This document shows positions 55,852 through 64,000 of a stretch of DNA of 64,000 bases, piece by piece. Every line of letters begins with the position of its first letter. Position 1 is the stretch's first letter. The DNA is from Uloborus plumipes (lineage: Eukaryota > Arthropoda > Arachnida > Araneae > Uloboridae), in the NCBI GenBank assembly GCA_038373865.1, contig JAXGGA010004699.1:1-64000 (forward strand), written 5' to 3'. The notes under the pieces were generated by a model. That model did no database searches, was not told the origin of the DNA, and saw only the letters and a program-made list of their open reading frames with translations. Both the position numbers and the translations under genes were made by a program.

Positions 55852-57273
55852 CACTGCTCGACATTGAAAATGCAACACCAAGAGGGAGTGGTCAGAAATT
55901 CATGCAAATTTTACCGTAGACGCACGTCACTGAGTTATGCAAATGATATGAAATGCGCAGCTCTCCGACGCACGTGAAGTAAGATATAAGAGAATGAAGT
56001 TGAAAAGTGGGATATATGTTCATGTTGGTTTTTCTGCCAGACTAATTATCGGAGAAATTTGGTTTTTGTCTCAAAGGATACGTGTGATAGGAGGAAATGC
56101 CACGCCATCCTCAACCAAGACACTTCCAGCATATAGACGACTTTACAAGGGGTATGGTGATCGGACTGAGAAGGGGAGGTTGGTTCATACGTCAAATTGC
56201 AGCTGATAAACCACATGGATGCAAGCACTGTGCATCGGCTGTGTCGGAGATGGTTGGAAAGAGGAAATGTAGCCACATTGAGGGGTGCAGGTGCAGCCAG
56301 AGTGACGTCAGACCGCTTGGATCGACGGATTCACCGACAAGCTGTGGAGGACCCGCAAGTCACTTGTACGTCGATTTTGCAGCACGTGTAAGGTACCCTG
56401 GATGTTCCTGTGTCGACCAGAACCATTTCCCGTCGACTGGTTGCACGTGGCCTGCAATCACGGCGCCCGCTAAGAAGACTGCCGTTGACCTCACAGCACA
56501 GACTCCAACGTTTGAAATGGTGCCGGACCAGAGCGACGTGGATGGCAGAATGGCAAACCGTAGTGTTCTCAGATGAATCCCGCTTCTGTTTGTCCAGCGA
56601 TAGTCATCGCATACGTGTGTGGCGTCGACGTGGAGAAAGATCGAATCCGGCAGTAACTGTGGAACGCTCCACAGCGCGACAACGTGGCATAATGGTTTGG
56701 GGCGCTATTGCATAAATTCCGTATCACCTCTCGTTCGTATTCGGGGCACTATGACGGCCCAACGATATGTAGATAATGTACTGCGGCCGGTGGCAATCCC
56801 CTACCTTCAGGGTCTGCCAAGTGCAATTTTTCAACAGGATAACGCCCGGCTTCACAGTGCTCGAATCAGCCAACATGCTCTACGAGGTGTACAGATGCTT
56901 TCCTGGCCACCATACTCTCCTGACTTGTCACCAATCGAACATGTGTGGGACGTGATTGGACGCCGTTTGCAGAACCTGTCACTGCCTCGTTCAGAGGACG
57001 AACTGTGGCAAATGGTTGAAAGGGAATGAAGTGCCATCCCTCAGGACACCATCCGCAGGCTTATTGACTCCATGCCTAGACGTGTTTCTTCGTGCATCGC
57101 TGTCCGCGGTGGTCCTACTTCTTACTGAGCCGACGCCGTCCACGCTCTAAATTTTGCTTATTTATTTTCAAATAAATATCACTTATTGTTCCATACTGTC
57201 TCTGTCTTCTTACTAAATTTCATCAATTTCTGACCACTCCTTCTTGGTGTTGCATTTTCAATATCGAGCAGTG
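55852..57273 (+). mobile_element. Tc1-like transposon (degenerate)
   Basis: CACTGCTCGACATTGAAAAT (55852) mirrors ATTTTCAATATCGAGCAGTG (ends 57273); both are flanked by TA. The inverted ends extend about 50 bp to GGAGTGGTCAGAAATT. Length 1422 bp is normal for the group. Confidence 0.92.
56097..57124 (+). pseudogene. Tc1-like transposase, broken frame
   Basis: It begins MPRHPQPRHFQ with an HTH region that continues in another frame (56197: DASTVHRLCRRWLERGNVA), then a stop at about 56389, then TISRRLVARGLQSRRP, FSDESRFCLSSDSHR and VWRRRGER up to 56715; another frame carries QRYVDNVLRP, FQQDNARLHSARISQ and SPDLSPIEHVWDVIGRRL to about 57028; a last shift reaches AIPQDTIRRLIDSMPRR. At least three frameshifts and one stop. 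The catalytic residues (first Asp in FSDESRF, second in QDNA, Glu in PIEHVW) are all visible. Confidence 0.9.
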
Positions 57274-57275
57274 TA

Positions 57276-58454
57276 TTAGACACTGAAAGATTTTGTCAAA
57301 GTCAAAACTATTTAAAAAGTTCCTGAAATTTCGATAGATGAATAGTAAAAACGTCTCCTAAATACGTCGCAAATATATCAACACAAAAATCCTAAAAATT
57401 AATTTTCCATCAGAAATGTTTCAAAATTGCTTGTAAAATTTAACATAAAATGACGCTTCATATTTTTCAAAAGTACCAGAGGTGGGTTATTTTCAGTTAT
57501 TCGGTACATGAAATAAACGCTTATGAAAATAAAAACGCTATAAAAATATGCATTAAACAACACAAAAGTATTTTTCCATTTGTTGCTAAAGAAATAAATA
57601 AGTTGCATAAAGTACGAGGTTTCATTCAATTTGCAATATTTAAGCAAGTAGAAATGAACCTCAATAGTTCATGTTATCAAATTTTTGAACAAAATAACCA
57701 ATATGAACTCACCTTCGTATTGTTTAGAATCCGCCGATACAAGCTGACAACTGCTTAATTAGGACTCGTACTAAACAAGCAGAAAATAACACTGTTTGTG
57801 CACACAACACCAAATATAATTCAACTTCGCAGAGATGGCCTATGACTCCTCCTTTTTTCAGGATTGTCCATTTTTAGGAAGGGGTGATACGCAGATGATA
57901 ATTGAGGAATGGGATTCACAATTGATGGGGGAATTTGAATAGGTAGAAATTTTACCTATTTTAAGGAATGGATTCGTTTTCTCATTTGATTGACACCGGC
58001 CATCTCGTCGCGGTTGAATTATAGTTAACTTCCCTGATTCCAAAGCACAAAGATTTCACTTCCTGCAACACACAACAGCGAAAATACTGCTAATCTAGCA
58101 CTCAAAACAATGGCGCGCTTTCTAACAGTTGTTAACACAGTTGTATTCACTCAACACTCGTAAACACTCATATTTTCTTGGGCTCCAATACTGACACATA
58201 AGTATCGCAAATAATTTTTAAAATAAACACAGTTTTTCGTTTTTTCTTTAGATGCAACGCGGAAAAAAAATAAAAAGGAACATTCCGACAGTCAAATTTC
58301 TCGTACACTTTCATTTCAATTCATTCCGTGTTCCTGTTCTTTTTTTCCCTGTTCTTTTTTTTTTTTTTCTTTACACAGACGCCATCAGCTTCGGCATACG
58401 ACTGTGTACAATGTCCATTTCACTAAAAACTCACAGAAAGGTTGAAATAACAAC
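57276..58454. other. Intronic sequence, no element recognised
   Basis: AT-rich. Short frames (57450-57755 and the reverse at 57399-57644) show no family features. Confidence 0.4.
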
Positions 58455-58566
58455 CATGGGCAGGGCGGGACTCGAACCCGCGGCCACTTGCTTACGAGGA
58501 GAAGACTCAAGCTCTAGGCCACCGGGGCCCCCGAGTCCCTGTTCTGCGGGACGCATTTGGTTCCAG
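58455..58566 (-). mobile_element. tRNA-like module, distal part of the SINE
   Basis: On the minus strand: ...ACAGGGACTCG, then GGGGCCCCGGTGGCCTAGAG, an anticodon-like loop CTCGTAA, and GCGGGTTCGAGTCCCGC (B box). It looks like a tRNA-Thr(CGT)-derived unit but the arms do not fold cleanly, so it is not called as a tRNA gene. It is continuous with the SINE at 61033 across a hAT insertion. Confidence 0.65.
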
Positions 58567-59430
58567 CAGGGCCGTCGCTAGCTGAAATATCTGGGGGGGT
58601 GTTGAGAATTTGGCGGCCCTGTGCTCATCATATAGGGGGGTGAGGGAGATAGCTTACCCCGAGCTTTGAAATCTAATATTTTTTACAAAGGTGGAAGGTG
58701 GATGCAATTTTTGTTTTTTGATTTTTTAATATAAAATTAGCATTTAGTATACCCCCTCCTCCAACACATGGAAAAATTCAAAATGACAAGCCTGAGTGGC
58801 TACAAACAGCTTTTGAGTTTTTGAGCACATGCTTAAAACTTTAAAGTAATATGCAGAACTATTTATATAAACACCATATAAATGTTAAATGTCAAAAAAT
58901 ATTAATAAACAATAAATAATAATAGTAAACATTTATTTGTTAAAGTCTTACTCTTTGGGCAATCTGCTCTGTGCCGGGCATATTTTAAACGATTCATGAG
59001 GTACCTTTTTCTTCTTCCCGTGTTTTGCGGTGATTGTCCCTTGAGCATTCATGGCATTAAATTTTGTGGGAAACGCAGATCAAGTTCAACTGCCTAAAAA
59101 TGTTCTGGACATGCAGATCCAATTAATTACCGTTTAAAAAAAAAAACTCCCGATAAATATGAGTATTTTTCTTTTTTTCTTCTTCCTTTTTTCTTTTTTT
59201 AAATTGCAAGTTGAAAATCCAGTTTGTTCAACAAAAAAGTAACAAAAAAAAAAAAAAAAAAAAACTGTTGAAAAGAGACAAAATTTTTAATCTACTCCTT
59301 AGTTTTTAAAAATACATTTCACAAATTTTATTGATAAAAAAAAAATAAATAAAATTGACAGCGCCTGTGCTTCAATGTAGCCCATTTGCTTGCTAAACAC
59401 TTTAAATTTATGGCGTATGTAATATGTTTC

Positions 59431-59934
59431 TCACAAGCCAGCAGTACTAGAGAGTAAACGCTGGTCTCCCATTGTACTCCTCAAAACATTTTTGATGAAT
59501 TTTAGTTTACTGAAGGTTCTTTCATTGATAGCAACTGTTACCGGAGAAGTAAATCCAAGCCGACAAGCGCAGTAAGCCAATGGAAGGGCGGACTTGAGCT
59601 TCTGTGCTTCAATCATTTACTTCTGATAACGTTTCTACTCCATTTTCATTGCACTTATAGATAAAATTTCAAATTCAGATTGAAGTCACAAAGGATCCAT
59701 GTATAAATTAGAATTGGGGAACAAATTAATGAATGCCTCTATATTGGTGGAACTCATTTGGACTCTGGAAAGCGGTGGACTTAATAGGAGGAATAGAGGC
59801 TTCATCTCCTCTAAGTTCGCATTCATATTGTCTTTCGTCATAGTTAACAAATTGGCTAATAGCATCTTGAACAGCTGTCGAAAATATGGTTTAAAATCGA
59901 TGCTCGCAGCGCATTTGTTTGTTTCCTTTTTCAT
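59431..59934 (-). pseudogene. hAT transposase C-terminal fragment
   Basis: The upstream piece (59934-59686) reads DFKPYFRQLFKMLLANLL and NIEAFINLFPNSNLYMDPL. The downstream piece (59616-59431) reads IEAQKLKSALPLAYCACRLG, VTVAINERTFSKLKFIKN and VLRSTMGDQRLLSSTAGL. The last is the hAT dimerisation signature (ER-x-FS-x-LK-x-IK-x-x-LRSTM-x-x-x-RL). The two pieces are separated by a stop. The catalytic N-terminal two-thirds is missing. Confidence 0.85.
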
Positions 59935-60022
59935 CCGAAAAAAACGGACAATGAGCAGTTTTGCGTCGTTTGACTGCGATGTGATTTAGAAAATAAATCT
60001 GGAGCATCAGAGTAACTTTTAG

Positions 60023-60165
60023 GGACCTGCTCCACATCAGCGGAAAACGCGAGCGTAAAGCAGAAACGTAAAACGGATTAAATGGTGTTCCTATGGAAAG
60101 TACCCGGATTTTCGGTTTCTGCCTTCGGTTTCGGTCGCGTTTTCCGCTGATGTGGAGCAGGGTCC
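60023..60165. mobile_element. Short MITE, copy 2 (nested in the hAT element)
   Basis: GGACCTGCTCCACATCAGCG mirrors CGCTGATGTGGAGCAGGGTC. Interior shared with 34957-35102. Confidence 0.78.
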
Positions 60166-60767
60166 ATACCGTGTGGCCGTGTGCACAATATTCACCAATA
60201 TACGCGATTTTCATTTTGATGGTCTGAGGAGGTTGAAAGAGCCTCCTCAATGTGCCGCAGAGAGGGCAACCGCATTTAATTCCCCCCCCCCCTTTTTTAT
60301 TTCAGTATAATAAACTTTTATTATTTTTATTATTTCTTCAAATTTACTACATAAAAAAATTTGTTCGGTCCCAACACAAAGTGAAAAGTGATAAATTTTC
60401 TTTTTAATTATCTTCAGTTTAAACATTGCACTATCCTTCAATAATGGTATTTTGTGTGATTTTCTTCAATTTAAATTTATTTAAAATATAAAATTTGGCG
60501 GCCCTCTGCATATATTCTTTTTTTTTTTTTAATATTGCATCGATCTTATTGAATTATGTATACATAATTTGATTTATGTTTTATTAATTTAACTAATTTT
60601 AGTTACAGAGGTTCGCGTATCTTTTAAAGCTCTCGCACACATTTATACAGTACTTTTTTTTCCAAACTGGGCAGGGCGACCTATAGTTTCCCGTTTACAT
60701 GACACCCTGAACGAGAAAATTTCGTATTTTTCGCAATGAATATTGCTGTGAAGGAATCTTAGCTATT

Positions 60768-60822
60768 TTTCGCGGCCCCAATTATTTATTTTTCATAAGT
60801 AATAATTGGGGCCGCGGAAAAT
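60768..60822. repeat. Short hairpin
   Basis: TTCGCGGCCCCAATTAT pairs with ATAATTGGGGCCGCGGAA around about 16 bases. Confidence 0.6.
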
Positions 60823-61032
60823 ACAGGACATTTTTAAAAAATCAGGTTCACTGATATTCTTAATAATGTTTAAATTATTCCGTTTCTCTTTTTAATTTCA
60901 TTTGAAGTCCTGAAATATTTTTCTAAAATTTCACTTTAATAATAAAATAAAATCGGCGGCCCCTTTCTTCAGAAAAGTGAGGGGGTGTAGCACCCCCCCA
61001 CACCCCCCCTTGCCGACGGCCCTGGGTTCCAG

Positions 61033-61346
61033 TTGGTTTTGACTTTCACCTCACTTTACACTCCAGGGTCCCCCCTGAACACCACAACTCGTGCTTTGAC
61101 CGGGATGGAGCACTTAAGAGCGCTCTGTTCTTTTTGAACCAGACCAAGGACCGAGCAAACCCTTGGCCCGGCACCTCCAGAGGTATCGTTTCACTTGGAG
61201 GACTTTGTGACCACGAACATTTTTAACGTCCACCAGTTACCATTAATCAAGATGGTGGATCTTTGATCGGTTGGGATCGAACCCGGGACCCTACGGTTAC
61301 GCAATACGCATCCGACGCCTTACCGATCGGGCTACCACGGCCGTCC
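61033..61346 (-). mobile_element. tRNA-derived SINE, proximal part
   Basis: On the minus strand it begins GGCCGTGGTAGCCCGATCGG, with B box GGGTTCGATCCC, the best-preserved head of the four copies. It then has GTCACAAAGTCCTCCAAGTG and ends GTCAAAACCAACTGGAACC at the hAT insertion; it continues at 58566. Confidence 0.85.
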
Positions 61347-61769
61347 TCGTACACAAACAAGTGAAAATGACGTGGTTGAAGGGTTGCCAGTGCCATAGCT
61401 CATCCCAAATTATCGTATAACGTCATCATTGTGCCAGGGTTGCCATACATGAAAATTTATCGCCGTGATTGCCGAATTTTCTTATTCACAACATGCAGCT
61501 AAATTCCAAAAATCGCCAAGAGGGGGGGGGGGGCATATCATTGTAAGAAGGTTGTGACTATTTTGGGTGAAGCAATTCTTAGGAAAAATTAAAAAATAAA
61601 AATGCTCCGAACATATTTTAATAATCAACACCAGTGTATTTTAAAAGTGTCATGCCGAGTACTCTGCAATTCGGAACTCGACCGAGTAGTGAAAGGTCAA
61701 GTACTTGGTACTCGGCTACTCGGTATAGTACTCATTGTGTTGAAATCTTACTCTTGTGGTCTATTACAG

Positions 61770-61874
61770 ATACGCGAAGCGCAGCATCAGAATATTGCAA
61801 GTTTCATTGGCGCCTGTATTGATGCTCCTAACATTGCTATTTTGACGGAATACTGTCCAAAAGGAAGTCTCCAG
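61770..61874 (+). CDS. NPR1-like: Receptor guanylate cyclase exon: kinase-homology domain to hinge
   Basis: The acceptor is GTCTATTACAG|ATACGC and the donor CTCCAG|GTGATT, both phase 0; 35 codons. It encodes [20 protein letters not shown] and [15 protein letters not shown]. The H-x-N-(L/I)-x-x-F-(V/I)-GAC-x-(D/E)-x-PNI-x-ILTEYCP-(R/K)-GSLQ block is the most conserved stretch of the receptor cyclase kinase-homology domain and contains the hinge. It is the last exon seen; the next should encode D-I-L-E/N... and lies beyond 64000. Confidence 0.96.
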
Positions 61875-62565
61875 GTGATTCTTTTACTGATTTTTTTTTC
61901 TAAATAGTATTCAAGATTAGTCCAGCAAGTTTGCTGCTGTTACCGATGTCAATCAGAAAATTCAGTAGAAAATTTTTCCCCAATTTGCGACGCATATGAA
62001 AAATTCCAAAAATAGGCTGCACGGTATAAAGCTGCTTTGAATTAGCCATAAATCTTATAAATAACTTACACCAAGTATTGATTGAAAAATAAAATGTAAA
62101 TCTTGAAAATTACAATCAAAATGTTAGAGAACATGCTTTAAAACAAACAGAACTTTGGTATGCATTTGCAATTTTTAATTTTAAAATCTGTCGTAGTTGC
62201 AGATTCAGGTCAGAACCCTATAATCAAGTTGCTTTGTTACATAGTCTTAAAGTTGATTATTCTGAAATAAGTGGTAAATTTTCACGATAGATTACTATGC
62301 AAGCCACGTTAAAAACCTGGATACACAAAACTGCAATTATACTCCAAGTGATGTAGTTTTAGATCTAGGTTACACTCCCATGGGGTCTAATCAATTTGCT
62401 TAATTATAGTCTTTTACGTCAGCAATTCGTGCATAATCGTGCTCTAGATTTTAGAGCACGGATGTCTTGAGTACACAGTGAACCACCTACATTTATTGAA
62501 TGTATTTCTGCTTGTTAAGCTTATCGCATAGATTGCAAAAGATTTTTTGCAACCTGGTCATCCAT
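61875..62565. other. Intronic sequence, no element recognised
   Basis: One small hairpin CGTGCTCTA/TTAGAGCACG at about 62438. No gene. Confidence 0.4.
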
Positions 62566-62712
<147 letters not shown>

Positions 62713-62932
62713 CATACTAGTAGCACCCTCACTGCGATACCCGTGCAATAAATATAAAGGTCAACTGAATAAATTTTAATTCACTAAATTCACTTTCAAC
62801 CCCCTCTGAAGCAAAATTATTATATACTTTATTAGAAATGATGTACTCCACAACCTTTATCCACAAAAAGTCCAATTGAAGTCCAGTTGAAAACACAATT
62901 TGCCAAATAAATCATAAAGACACTAAATAAGT

Positions 62933-63112
62933 AACAGGAGATATTAATCATTTAAATGTAGTCAATTTTCAAGGCTTAACTCTATACACAAATTTAAACC
63001 ACTATGTAACTTCAGGGATGAAAGAGCAGTTTGTCTGGAAGATGGACCTAGTGTTTCAGTTTTGCGTAAAGCCTTGAAAATTGACTAAATTTGAGTAATT
63101 AATATCTCCTGT
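62933..63112. repeat. Inverted repeat, about 45-bp arms
   Basis: CAGGAGATATTAATCA...CAATTTTCAAGGCTT (62935-62978) pairs with AAGCCTTGAAAATTG...TTAATATCTCCTG (63069-63111). Spacer about 90 bp. Probable MITE or foldback remnant. Confidence 0.65.
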
Positions 63113-63729
63113 TCTAATTAACGGAGAGAAATATGCCAAAACTTTTTCAGACAAAAAACCCTTTCTATCGATGTATAATTTTAGTCGATGGGAGTAAGTC
63201 CCCCCCCCCTGAATTATGTCGGATACACCAAAAAAGAGACTAATTAATTAATTGAAAAATAACTAATTCGAAATTTAGAATTCGGCGTTCGAGGTGCATT
63301 TTACTGGGATACTTTCGAATTTTGTGCCAAGTTTCAGGTCCGTGGGTGTTGTGGGGGCTTCTAGGCATCGTTTACAAACAAACAAACGAACAGAGCCCGT
63401 CATCTTTGTATGCATAGATATTGGTAAAAAACGGAAATATAAAATGGATATGAAAGTAATTAAGACCCATGGGTTTGCACAAATTGGATCAAAAACTACA
63501 CTATATGGAGTATATTTAGTTGTGTTTTAAAGTTAGAGATTCAGTGCTTGCAGGGTAATTGATTTTGAAACTAGACATTAAATTATCAGCTTTAAGGCAG
63601 TTTAATTAATCAAATTAATCGGACCCCATGAAGCTCCGGACCTGAGTCTAAAACCACCCCACATTGAATATGATTACAGATCTTGCTCAGCCACTGGTTA
63701 GGCTGGGCTCAGCCTTAGTTATTTTTAAA

Positions 63730-63935
63730 CAGGCGCATCAAGTTTAGAAATGTTTACGTCGTCTCCATTTAAACCACACGAAAGTCAACAGTTTCAGACT
63801 CTCTTTTTCATACACTACTGTTGAGGCATTTCATTTATTTTATGTGTATCGAATGAGGCTTATGCTTTTATTTATGTCTTCATATCTCAGTTATTTCTAA
63901 TTGTTTTCTAACAAATCTAGTGCTAAATAATTTGT
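63730..63935. repeat. Dispersed repeat, inverse of 48780-48960
   Basis: GGCGCATCAAGTTTAGAAAT and ATGAGGCTTATGCTTTTATT match the other copy in reverse. Type not known. Confidence 0.5.
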
Positions 63936-64000
63936 TTTAGAAAGACCTGCTATCATGAGTAACCGTTACATAAACACTTGAAAAAGTATTCTATTAACGT

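Larger units (their letters stand above)
58567..61024 (-). mobile_element. hAT transposon remnant with perfect 8-bp duplication
   Basis: CAGGGCCGTCGCTAGC (58567) and GCCGACGGCCCTG (ends 61024), flanked by GGTTCCAG (58559-58566 and 61025-61032). Transposase pieces read on the minus strand between about 59430 and 59934. A MITE is nested at 60023-60165. Confidence 0.9.

Noticed and set aside
58455..58566. Functional tRNA-Thr gene
   Set aside because: It has a good B box and CTCGTAA loop, but the acceptor and D arms do not pair well, there is no T-run terminator, and it is continuous with a SINE body.
53944..61730. A single 7.8-kb hAT-like element with ACTCGG ends
   Set aside because: ACTCGG clusters occur at both places, but the terminal bases do not align as inverted ends and no 8-bp duplication is seen; two separate fragments are as likely.

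Overview
This window is eukaryotic, AT-rich nuclear DNA, almost certainly from an arthropod. The dense mix of LTR, Helitron, piggyBac, Tc1/mariner, pogo/Tigger and hAT elements, together with very long introns, would suit a spider or other chelicerate, but that placement is inference. Only one host protein gene is recognisable, and it runs off both ends of the window. Ten short exons on the + strand (6242-6396, 18467-18602, 18723-18817, 26405-26537, 38487-38568, 48246-48366, 49309-49362, 51890-51961, 53723-53803, 61770-61874) have GT/AG borders and matching phases. Together they encode 344 codons of a natriuretic-peptide-receptor-type guanylate cyclase: the end of the ligand-binding ectodomain, a juxtamembrane Cys pair, one transmembrane helix, and the N-lobe of the kinase-homology domain. 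Earlier ectodomain exons lie left of base 1; the rest of the kinase-homology domain and the cyclase domain lie right of base 64000. One tRNA-Ala(AGC) gene sits antisense in the first intron.

Everything else is repeat-derived. 1-1600 is the 5' part of a minus-strand Gypsy-type LTR retrotransposon, with a coiled-coil Gag carrying five 96-bp (32-residue) repeats. 2286-4422, 24986-26096 and 35492-37058 are three copies of an unclassified family with internal 146-bp tandem units. Four very large foldback structures (7547-9205, 11531-14489, 15260-17572, 28546-31399) lie inside introns. Seven clusters (5652-6176, 23044-23411, 23662-24074, 24297-24880, 26593-27391, 49488-49888, 50505-50757) belong to one family built from alternating TTTTACAG and CTGTAAAA motifs. 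Two nonautonomous Helitrons of one family (32792-34518 and 44893-46571) have intact ends; a second Helitron family lies in tandem at 42770-46691.

Nesting is extensive and can be read from target duplications and empty sites: a Helitron inside a piggyBac-type MITE (32457-34717); a three-level nest at 52172-53539; another at 38819-40218; a hAT element inside a SINE at 58455-61346; a pogo-type MITE inside a hAT MITE at 18855-20076. A degenerate Tc1-like transposon (55852-57273), two LINE RNase H remnants and a deleted Gypsy copy (40574-41541) complete the set.

The most unusual signals are a tandem array of five perfect AGGTCA-N3-TGACCT palindromes (47753-48084), a perfect 46-bp-stem hairpin bounded by a 13-bp duplication (27713-27877), a CRE-bearing hairpin MITE (37101-37300), and the ACTGTAAAA repeat family. 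All splice, repeat and family calls were made by eye; no alignment or database search was run.
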